This document shows, piece by piece, positions 1 to 4,390 of a stretch of DNA of 6,426 nucleotides. The position numbers and the translations under genes are program-made. Each line of letters starts with the position of its first letter. Positions within the stretch are counted from its first letter, which is position 1. The notes below the pieces were generated by a model that was not told the origin of the DNA, ran no database searches, and was given only the letters and a program-made list of their open reading frames with translations. The DNA is from Desulfovibrio desulfuricans (lineage in GTDB: Bacteria; Desulfobacterota; Desulfovibrionia; Desulfovibrionales; Desulfovibrionaceae): assembly GCA_003251995.1 (NCBI GenBank), contig QKDT01000175.1:1-6426 (forward strand). Direction: 5' to 3'.

Positions 1-1286
1 CGCTGGGCGTCAGCCTGAAGGCGCTTCATTTCCGTAATATCACGCAGCACAAACACATTGCCCAAAAACGCGCCATCTTCATTGCGCATGGCCGAGCCGC
101 CAAGGCTCACGGTCATCGGCTTGATTCCCGGCACAGCAAGCGTTGTCTCCTGCTCGAGAATACGCGCGTTCCCGGTCAGCTTGCCCAACAGCTTTTCCCA
201 CTCCAGGCCGGGCAGGCTATTCAACCTTCTTGCCCTGGTAGTTTTATTGGGCCTGTCTGTTTCGGTTTGCGAATCTGCATCATCAGAAGGGAATATCTCT
301 GCGCGTTTTTTGCCAAACATGCCCAGCGCCGCATCGTTTATCATGGCAATGCGCCCGTTGGGGTCGCTGATCACAAGCCCCAAAGGAAGGTTCGCCACAA
401 CTTCCGCTGCCATGACCTGCTGGTCGCGCAAAATACGCCGCCAACGCCGGGTGTTGTGCATCCAGAACAACGAAACAAAGCCAGCCAGCCCCAACGCGGC
501 AGCCAGAGCCGCAGAAAGCAAATTGTTGCGCGAGTCCTGCGCCAGCGCATCCTCAAAGGGCCTGGCGTCAAAACCAACCATGGCTACGCCCACCACCTGA
601 CGCGGCGCATCCGGGCTGGGACGCCCCCCAAAGGAGCCTCGTGGCGGTGGCGGTGCATCATTAAACATGTCAGGCATTTCATTCTCGTTAGAGTCATCCA
701 TGCCCATCATATGTCCCATCATGCCCATGCCATGCTGCCCTCGCCCGCCGCCCATGTGCTGTCCATGCGCGCGGCTCAAAGGAGCGAAGACACGAAAAAC
801 CTCAAAAACTTCCTTTCCATCCACCTTGCGCACCCGCCACATGGGCCTGTCCGTAACCTCTGCAAGCGAAGGAATATCCTCAGTTTGCAGTATCCGTGGC
901 GTTGAGGCGTCTGAAGTGTCGTCGCCCGGTACTCCTGGAATGGGGGCACCATCACCGCTCTGGGCTACTATGGCCCCAGTGGTATCTGTAACAGCCATAT
1001 AGAGGATACCAGGCTGTCGGGCTGTTTCCCGCAACAGAGGGCGCAACCCCAGCACCACGCCGGGGCTGAGACGCAATCCCGTGCGGGTTCCGGCCTCCAG
1101 CGCCCAGATAAGGGCCTCAGCACGGTCTGTGAGGTTGTGTACCATAAAGGCACGCTCACGCTGGTTACTGCGAACAGAAAGCCCCGCAAGCGTTAAGCCA
1201 AGAATAAGTGCTGCCCCAAGCAGCATCCAGGGAGAAAGGCCCACGCGCGACAAGCGCTGGGAGAGAGAAGAGCGAAGACGTGTCAT
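1..1286 (-). CDS. zraS: ZraS/AtoS-type membrane sensor histidine kinase, N-terminal part (cut by window edge)
   Basis: This frame is open from the ATG at 1286 to base 1, giving 428 codons with no stop. The protein has a first membrane helix at about residues 20-38, a periplasmic sensor domain at about 39-254, a second helix at about 255-276, and a cytoplasmic PAS domain at about 289-420 (PLGLVISDPNGRIAMIN, then GNVFVLRDITEMKRLQ). The sequence stops just before the expected H-box, so the kinase core lies outside the window. The start is supported by GAGGAT eight bases upstream. The periplasmic domain carries a Met/His/Gly-rich stretch at residues 174-198 (His174, 177, 185 and 192, plus seven Met), followed by a proline-rich linker. 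Such kinases phosphorylate a sigma-54 activator; ZraS of E. coli responds to zinc and envelope stress. The symbol rests on architecture and on the divergent zraP-like gene; the kinase could instead be an unnamed paralogue, with copper or another metal as signal. Confidence 0.85.
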   Translation of the reverse strand, partial: MTRLRSSLSQRLSRVGLSPWMLLGAALILGLTLAGLSVRSNQRERAFMVHNLTDRAEALIWALEAGTRTGLRLSPGVVLGLRPLLRETARQPGILYMAVTDTTGAIVAQSGDGAPIPGVPGDDTSDASTPRILQTEDIPSLAEVTDRPMWRVRKVDGKEVFEVFRVFAPLSRAHGQHMGGGRGQHGMGMMGHMMGMDDSNENEMPDMFNDAPPPPRGSFGGRPSPDAPRQVVGVAMVGFDARPFEDALAQDSRNNLLSAALAAALGLAGFVSLFWMHNTRRWRRILRDQQVMAAEVVANLPLGLVISDPNGRIAMINDAALGMFGKKRAEIFPSDDADSQTETDRPNKTTRARRLNSLPGLEWEKLLGKLTGNARILEQETTLAVPGIKPMTVSLGGSAMRNEDGAFLGNVFVLRDITEMKRLQADAQ

Positions 1287-1323
1287 AGATGTATCCTCAA
1301 CGGCGCAACTCCATAGTTATGTA

Positions 1324-1389
1324 TTTTTTACTCACTACGCAAGCCCCCTGGTAAAATTTGGATAGTGTATCTGACAAGTGAGTAAAAAA
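1324..1389. promoter_or_regulatory. Inverted repeat pair, candidate enhancer sites for a ZraR-like sigma-54 activator
   Basis: TTTTTTACTCACT (1324-1336) and AGTGAGTAAAAAA (1377-1389) are exact reverse complements, 13 of 13. They are separated by 40 bases and their centres are 53 bp apart, close to five turns of B-DNA, so both sites would face the same side of the helix. Relative to the predicted start at about 1508 they lie near -178 and -125, the usual range for upstream activating sites of sigma-54 activators. The core GAGTAAAAA resembles what I remember of E. coli ZraR sites, but I could not compare it. The left arm lies only 38 bases from the kinase start codon, so the same sites could also control the kinase gene. 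Confidence 0.7.
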
Positions 1390-1480
1390 CGGACAATCTA
1401 GGAAACACTTTTGCGCACTTGTTTTTCGCCTAAGATATTTTAATCCTATAAATTAAGGATGTTATCTAAAGATAAAGGCT

Positions 1481-1497
1481 TTGGCACGCACTTTGCC
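1481..1497 (+). promoter_or_regulatory. Sigma-54 (-24/-12) promoter of the SHOCT-peptide-zraP operon
   Basis: The sequence TTGGCACGCACTTTGCC matches the sigma-54 consensus TGGCACG-N4-TTGC. The GG at 1483-1484 and the GC at 1495-1496 have exactly ten bases between them. The predicted transcript start is near 1508, leaving an 84-base leader before the first gene. A promoter of this class needs an ATP-driven enhancer-binding protein, which fits the ZraS-type kinase and the inverted repeat upstream. Confidence 0.9.
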
Positions 1498-1591
1498 TAT
1501 ACAGAAATCAAACGGCGCTGAAAAACGCAGCTCCAATCAGCAAACAACAATGATAAACTGACGGCGCAACGTCACGAATAAGGAACTGATT

Positions 1592-1816
1592 ATGTATGGC
1601 TGCGATATAGGAAGCGTAATGGGATGGGGAAGCGGAATGACAAACCTCATTTTTATGATAATCATACTCTTTCTTGCCTTTGTGTTCATCAGCAGGCTGA
1701 TGCCACAAGATAAGAAGAACATGGACTATACAGATTCAATGTCCATTCTAAAAAAACGGCTCGCCTCAGGTGAAATTTCTCTTGAGGAATATGAAAAGCT
1801 GAAAAAAGCCATCTAA
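1592..1816 (+). CDS. Small SHOCT-domain membrane protein
   Basis: This 74-residue protein is the first gene of the sigma-54 operon. A short Gly/Met/Trp-containing N-terminus (GSVMGWGSGM, with Cys4) leads into one hydrophobic helix at about residues 17-37, then a charged linker and a C-terminal SHOCT motif at about 48-74 (SILKKRLASGEISLEEYEKL). The SHOCT domain is a short helical C-terminal module found on many small bacterial membrane proteins; its role is thought to be oligomerisation or protein contact but is not settled. AGGA at 1581-1584, seven bases before the ATG, supports the start. Its place ahead of a secreted Cys/His peptide and a zraP homologue suggests a role in envelope metal stress, possibly as a membrane anchor or regulator. 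That role is inference; the domain call is fairly secure. Confidence 0.87.
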   Translation: MYGCDIGSVMGWGSGMTNLIFMIIILFLAFVFISRLMPQDKKNMDYTDSMSILKKRLASGEISLEEYEKLKKAI

Positions 1817-1817
1817 G

Positions 1818-1838
1818 CGACCTCACTTTTGCAGGTCG
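1818..1838 (+). other. Small intercistronic hairpin
   Basis: CGACCT (1818-1823) and AGGTCG (1833-1838) form a six-base-pair stem with a nine-base loop immediately after the SHOCT stop codon and just before the ribosome binding site of the next gene. No T tract follows, so it is not a terminator. It could tune RNA stability or the relative expression of the neighbouring genes, or have no function. Confidence 0.4.
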
Positions 1839-1856
1839 ATATAAAGGAGAAAACTC

Positions 1857-2033
1857 ATGAACAGCGTCAAACTTACCCTGGTCTTTGCCTCTCTGGCCCT
1901 TGTGCTTGCCTTTGCAGCTAATTCCTTTGCGGCAACCACCGCCACCAACCCCCAGACCATTTCCTCGTGGTGCGGCGGCGGTCAATCTGGCTCCCACGGC
2001 CCGCATGGCTATGGACAGGGCTGCGGACGCTAA
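1857..2033 (+). CDS. Small secreted Cys/His/Gly-rich peptide (58 residues)
   Basis: ATG at 1857 to TAA at 2031-2033 encodes 58 residues. AAAGGAG at 1843-1849, seven bases upstream, is a strong ribosome binding site. Residues 1-25 form a clear signal peptide: Lys5, then a hydrophobic run (LTLVFASLALVLAFAA) and a cleavage-like NSFA-A. The mature peptide of about 33 residues is rich in Gly, Ser and Thr and ends in a compact segment with Cys39, His47, His50 and Cys56 (C-x7-H-x2-H-x5-C), which could bind a metal ion or form a disulfide in the periplasm. I do not recognise a family. The gene lies 40 bases after the SHOCT gene and 72 bases before the zraP homologue, in the same direction, so it probably belongs to the same transcript. 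The gene is short, but start signal, signal peptide and context agree. Confidence 0.8.
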   Translation: MNSVKLTLVFASLALVLAFAANSFAATTATNPQTISSWCGGGQSGSHGPHGYGQGCGR

Positions 2034-2105
2034 CTCCGTTCAGGCTTGAGCCAATTACGGCACTCAACAATCAAATCACCCCACAACTATAAAGGATATA
2101 TTACA

Positions 2106-2699
2106 ATGAAGACCTCCAAGATCGTTACCAGCGGCGCGGCCCTTACCCTTGCTATCTTCCTCGGCCTTACGGGCGTTGCCTCTGCCCGCAACGGCGACGG
2201 CACGGGCCCCAACGGCATGGGCCCCGGCACCGGTATGGGCATGGGTATGGACATGGGTCCCGGCATGGGTATGGGCCCTGGTATGGGCATGGGGCTCTCC
2301 GCCGAACAGGCCGAAGCCATGCAGCAGATTCACAAGAGCTTTGCTGAAAAAACCCAGCCCGTTATGCAGCAGCACTTTGCCAAGATGGCAGAACTGAATA
2401 ATCTCGCCGCCGCTGGCGCCAAGCCCGACGACGCCCGCGTAAAGGCCGCCCAGAAGGATCTGCGCGAAATTGACGCCAAGCTGTACACCGCCAGGGCTGA
2501 AATGCTCAAGCAGATGTCTGACAAGGGTATTCCCTTCGTGGCTGGTCACGGCATGGGCCGCGGCATGGGACATCGCATGGGTGGACGTGGCATGGGCATG
2601 GGTCAGGGCATGATGAATTCCGCTGACTGCCCCGGCATGGCTGGCACCGCCACGGCCACTGGCAACACCGCCAAGACCACTGGCAACACCACCAAGTAG
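2106..2699 (+). CDS. zraP: ZraP-like periplasmic metal-binding/chaperone protein, methionine-rich
   Basis: The protein has 197 residues. AAAGGA at 2091-2096 and a signal peptide (residues 1-27, ending GVASA) fix the start at 2106; an in-frame TTG at 2046 would put 20 polar residues ahead of the signal peptide and is unlikely. The central helical part, about residues 64-143 (LSAEQAEAMQQIHKSFAEKT to DKGIP), aligns by eye with E. coli ZraP (LTSEQQTAWQKIH to EAGIP), a zinc-binding periplasmic chaperone of the Spy/CpxP/LTXXQ superfamily controlled by ZraSR. E. coli ZraP starts its mature part with a His-containing HGGHGMW; here residues 37-63 are Gly-Met repeats with nine Met and no His. The C-terminal tail (147-178) is again Gly/Met-rich, with His148, His156 and Cys175, and ends in a Thr/Asn/Lys-rich repeat. 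Met-rich periplasmic segments often bind Cu(I) or Ag(I), so the preferred metal may not be zinc. This is the last gene of the sigma-54 operon. Confidence 0.88.
   Translation: MKTSKIVTSGAALTLAIFLGLTGVASARNGDGTGPNGMGPGTGMGMGMDMGPGMGMGPGMGMGLSAEQAEAMQQIHKSFAEKTQPVMQQHFAKMAELNNLAAAGAKPDDARVKAAQKDLREIDAKLYTARAEMLKQMSDKGIPFVAGHGMGRGMGHRMGGRGMGMGQGMMNSADCPGMAGTATATGNTAKTTGNTTK
2214..2294 (+). repeat. In-frame GGYATG hexamer repeat in zraP (Gly-Met array)
   Basis: Residues 37-63 are encoded by degenerate hexamers of the form GGCATG/GGTATG broken by Gly-Pro codons, giving Met at 38, 44, 46, 48, 50, 54, 56, 60 and 62. Synonymous variation (GGC versus GGT) shows that the array is not a fresh expansion. 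Such arrays can change length by slippage in six-base steps without breaking the frame. Confidence 0.85.
2544..2615 (+). repeat. Second Gly-Met/His array in zraP
   Basis: Residues 147-170 again consist mostly of Gly-Met units (GHGMGRGMGHRMGGRGMG), with His148 and His156 and Arg in place of Pro. This C-terminal array corresponds in position to the Gly/Met/His tail of E. coli ZraP. Confidence 0.75.
2658..2696 (+). repeat. Two-copy 21-base tandem repeat at the zraP 3' end
   Basis: The 18-base unit ACTGGCAACACCGCCAAG at 2658-2675 recurs at 2679-2696 with one mismatch, a period of 21 bases. It encodes TGNTAKT followed by TGNTTK at the extreme C-terminus, a polar disordered tail. Confidence 0.7.
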
Positions 2700-2752
2700 C
2701 AATACATCAACCCCGCTTGGCGCGCCCCACTTTCGGGCATAGCGTCACCATA

Positions 2753-2792
2753 GTGCAAGCCCCCGAAACTGTAAGGTCTCGGGGGCTTGCAC
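2753..2792 (+). terminator. Strong hairpin after zraP, probable operon end
   Basis: GTGCAAGCCCCCGA (2753-2766) pairs perfectly over 14 bases with TCGGGGGCTTGCAC (2779-2792), with a 12-base loop, 53 bases after the zraP stop codon. No T tract follows, so it may stop transcription inefficiently, act as a 3' stabiliser, or work with Rho. It most likely marks the end of the metal-response transcript. Confidence 0.6.
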
Positions 2793-2854
2793 GTTGCAGA
2801 GCCACGCCCAAGGATGCGGGCAAAAGCATTGGCTCGCGGGTACCCACAGCACGC

Positions 2855-2886
2855 AAAAAGCCGCCTGTTCCAAGAACAGACGGCTT
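2855..2886 (-). terminator. Second (distal) minus-strand terminator
   Basis: Arms 2858-2870 and 2874-2886 pair over 13 positions with one mismatch around a three-base loop. Read on the minus strand, the stem runs directly into five T residues (the A run at 2855-2859). It backs up the terminator nearer the minus-strand gene and separates it from the convergent zraP operon. Confidence 0.65.
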
Positions 2887-2896
2887 GCGTTCGAGC

Positions 2897-2929
2897 AAAA
2901 GCCGCCGTGAAACCCTGATTTCACAGCGG
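2897..2929 (-). terminator. Rho-independent terminator of the minus-strand hypothetical gene
   Basis: CCGCCGTGAAA (2902-2912) and TTTCACAGCGG (2919-2929) form an 11-bp stem with one G-U pair and a six-base loop. On the minus strand it begins 18 bases after the stop codon at 2947 and is followed by CTTTTG. The plus strand is also T-rich just after the stem (2930-2939), so it may act in both directions. Confidence 0.7.
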
Positions 2930-2946
2930 TTGTTCTTTCAGAATGG

Positions 2947-3459
2947 CTACGCGGTGTAGTCACCCCTGTTGAATTTAATTTTTTCTGTCGTTGTCATCAC
3001 GTCAAGCTCATTGACCAGCGAATCAAGGCCAGCATTCTGACCGCGTACAGAGGCCGTGTTGTCCTTGAGAGCAGAAACCTGCCCGTCTATCCCCTGCAAC
3101 AGGGAGTAGGCCTCCCGCAACGATCCGTCCTGATTCGAAGAACCCAGGGCGTTAACGTACGAATCCCACATATCCAGCGTACCAGAGGCCTGCGAGAAGG
3201 CGCTTTGAATGACGTCTTCATCAACATCCGTCGATTCGGTCTGGGTAGTGCCAAGCAGCATCTGGCTGATCAGGGAGGCCTGAGAGGTCTGCCCCGTCGA
3301 AGAAGTGGAAAACGCCGAAGATGCTGCGGCATTTTCAAGGCCCAGTTGCTCCGTCAAAGCGGCCTCAAAACCGCCCTGCGTTGTCTGCGTGCGGCTAGTG
3401 CTTGAGGTTTGACTCTGCTGACGTAACAGCGCCTCAAGTTGGTCGTTAGTAATTTTCAT
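2947..3459 (-). CDS. Unrecognised Ser/Thr/Gln-rich cytoplasmic or exported protein, 170 residues
   Basis: I do not recognise this protein. It starts MKITNDQLEALLRQQ and has no signal peptide, membrane helix or Cys. Residues 16-29, 46-62 and 71-78 are low-complexity Ser/Thr/Gln stretches likely to be disordered, with a short helical segment between them (FEAALTEQL, 31-39). The C-terminal half (about 82-158) looks helical and ends in a distinctive basic/aromatic tail, EKIKFNRGDYTA. GGAGG lies four bases before the ATG on the minus strand. A sigma-54 promoter stands 28 bases upstream of the start codon and terminators follow the stop, so the gene is a self-contained single-gene unit. A disordered N-terminus, helical C-terminus and sigma-54 control would fit a flagellar or secretion accessory protein, but that is a guess. 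Confidence 0.75.
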   Translation of the reverse strand: MKITNDQLEALLRQQSQTSSTSRTQTTQGGFEAALTEQLGLENAAASSAFSTSSTGQTSQASLISQMLLGTTQTESTDVDEDVIQSAFSQASGTLDMWDSYVNALGSSNQDGSLREAYSLLQGIDGQVSALKDNTASVRGQNAGLDSLVNELDVMTTTEKIKFNRGDYTA

Positions 3460-3498
3460 GTCGCCTCCAGGGTTGGCGTACTGCCGTTGCAGAAAACA

Positions 3499-3514
3499 TG
3501 CAAAATTCTTGCCA
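3499..3514 (-). promoter_or_regulatory. Sigma-54 promoter of the minus-strand hypothetical gene
   Basis: Read on the minus strand the site is TGGCAAGAATTTTGCA. It matches TGGCACG-N4-TTGCA with a single change (A for C) and has exactly ten bases between the GG and GC elements. The predicted start near 3488 leaves a leader of about 28 bases that contains the ribosome binding site. Confidence 0.75.
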
Positions 3515-3566
3515 CAAATCCATTATTTCATAACAGGCTGATTTTTCACAGAGCTGCCATGCGTCA

Positions 3567-3585
3567 CAGGGAAAAATTTTCCCTG
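3567..3585. promoter_or_regulatory. Perfect 19-base palindrome, candidate activator or operator site
   Basis: CAGGGAAAAATTTTCCCTG is nine bases, one central A, then the exact reverse complement. With a one-base centre it is better read as a protein-binding dyad than as an RNA hairpin. Its centre (3576) is 88 bases upstream of the predicted sigma-54 start of the minus-strand gene, a usual position for an enhancer-binding protein site. It also lies about 44 bases upstream of the -35 element of the promoter before the universal stress gene, so it could serve either gene. Confidence 0.6.
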
Positions 3586-3619
3586 CCCCTTTGCGGCGTT
3601 AGGCGAAATGTCTTGTCTA

Positions 3620-3648
3620 TTGTGCCGAAAAAAACTACCATTTATTAT
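3620..3648 (+). promoter_or_regulatory. Sigma-70-like promoter upstream of the universal stress gene
   Basis: TTGTGC (3620-3625) and TATTAT (3643-3648) are separated by 17 bases. The -10 element matches five of six positions and the -35 only the TTG. The start would be near 3655, giving a leader of about 104 bases before the UspA-family gene. This is the best candidate in the gap but is not strong. Confidence 0.45.
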
Positions 3649-3758
3649 ACGTGAAGGCAAAGGATAAAGGCTGCGACACCATACTAAACCCCTCAGCGAC
3701 GGCCCCATACAGCCACACTATCCATTAAATCGCCTACCGGGGGGAACAGGAGTTTGCC

Positions 3759-4211
3759 ATGAAGGAAATTAAGAAGATTCTTTGCGCAGTAGACCTTTCT
3801 GAACACAGCAAGGAAGTTTCCGATTATGCAGTGCTTCTTGCCAAGGGGCTCAACGCAAGCGTGCTTGTTGTGTACACCGCCCCTTCTTTGAGCCAGTATG
3901 TGGGCTTTCATGTTCCGCCCAACACCATCGAAAATTTTGTCGGTGAAATTGTGACGGGCGCCGAAAAATCCATGGAATCGTTTGTGGCCGAGAATTTTGT
4001 GGGCGTTGAAGCCAAGGGCCAGGTGCTCATTGGCTACGCCGCTGAAGAAATTCTGAACCGCGCCCGCGAAGAAAAGGTTGACCTTATCGTTATGGGCACC
4101 CATGGTCGCAAGGGCATTGACCGCATTCTCTTTGGCTCTGTGGCAGAAAAGGTGGTTAAAAACGCCGACATGCCCGTATTGACCGTGCGCCCCACAGAAA
4201 CTGCAGAATAG
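3759..4211 (+). CDS. Universal stress protein, UspA family
   Basis: This is a single-domain universal stress protein of 150 residues, the usual family length. It begins with the first beta strand and Asp (KKILCAVDLSEHS, Asp12) and carries the nucleotide-binding signature G-x2-G-x9-G-S at Gly113, Gly116, Gly126 and Ser127 (within VMGTHGRKGIDRILFGSVAE), ending with the last strand MPVLTVRP. The complete motif predicts an ATP-binding member, active in the cytoplasm as a dimer during stress or growth arrest. AGGAG at 3748-3752, six bases before the ATG, supports the start. It has its own probable promoter and is followed by a strong hairpin, so it appears to be transcribed alone. It has no direct sequence link to the metal module. 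Confidence 0.93.
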   Translation: MKEIKKILCAVDLSEHSKEVSDYAVLLAKGLNASVLVVYTAPSLSQYVGFHVPPNTIENFVGEIVTGAEKSMESFVAENFVGVEAKGQVLIGYAAEEILNRAREEKVDLIVMGTHGRKGIDRILFGSVAEKVVKNADMPVLTVRPTETAE

Positions 4212-4262
4212 CAGGCGGTTACCGTCACTTCTGTAGCTGTGGAAGCCAAGCTTTCCAACGCA

Positions 4263-4305
4263 TTCAGCCAACAAGCCGTCGCATTGCGACGGCTTGTTGG
4301 CTGAA
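4263..4305 (+). terminator. 20-bp perfect hairpin between the UspA-family gene and hisC
   Basis: Bases 4263-4282 (TTCAGCCAACAAGCCGTCGC) pair perfectly with 4286-4305, leaving a three-base loop ATT. The structure begins 51 bases after the upstream stop codon. It is probably the end of the UspA-family transcript, although neither side has a T tract. Between it and hisC (4306-4390) I see no convincing sigma-70 or sigma-54 promoter, so hisC may depend on read-through or on a weak promoter. Confidence 0.6.
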
Positions 4306-4390
4306 ACATACCATAACCACTACAAACTGCATTGCGCATACGCGCAGCCCTGAATCTTCACCCCAGATGGGTGATACTGGTGGAGTAACC

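Larger units (their letters stand above)
1287..1591. promoter_or_regulatory. Divergent regulatory region between sensor kinase and SHOCT-peptide-zraP genes
   Basis: These 305 bases separate two divergent start codons and contain no convincing gene. From left to right they hold the kinase ribosome binding site, the two arms of a 13-base inverted repeat, an AT-rich stretch at about 1431-1480 that could bend (a five-base dyad ATCCT/AGGAT lies at 1443-1460), the sigma-54 promoter, and an 84-base leader. I found no sigma-54 promoter on the minus strand and no convincing sigma-70 promoter for the kinase, so how the kinase gene is transcribed is unresolved. Confidence 0.75.

Noticed and set aside
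58..1002. Several plus-strand open frames across the kinase gene
   Set aside because: The minus strand is open throughout and encodes membrane helices and a PAS domain. The plus-strand frames overlap each other and show no domain features.
1300..1570. Ten-base direct repeat ACGGCGCAAC at 1300-1309 and 1561-1570
   Set aside because: One copy lies in each leader and the unit is short and GC-rich. It has no symmetry or spacing pattern, so chance is the simpler explanation.
2046..2105. Upstream TTG start for zraP
   Set aside because: It would add 20 polar residues before a clear signal peptide. The ATG at 2106 has its own ribosome binding site.
2076..2702. His-rich minus-strand open frame opposite zraP
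   Set aside because: It is the antisense shadow of the Gly-Met hexamers: GGCATG read backwards gives alternating His and Ala or Thr codons. It has no ribosome binding site or family resemblance, while the plus strand has a signal peptide and a known fold.
4367..4390. Upstream ATG start for hisC
   Set aside because: It has no good ribosome binding site, whereas GGAG lies five bases before the ATG at 4391; the added MGDTGGVT is not typical of HisC.
4306..4390. Possible sigma-70 promoter for hisC
   Set aside because: The best hexamer pairs match poorly in both elements, with unsuitable spacing.
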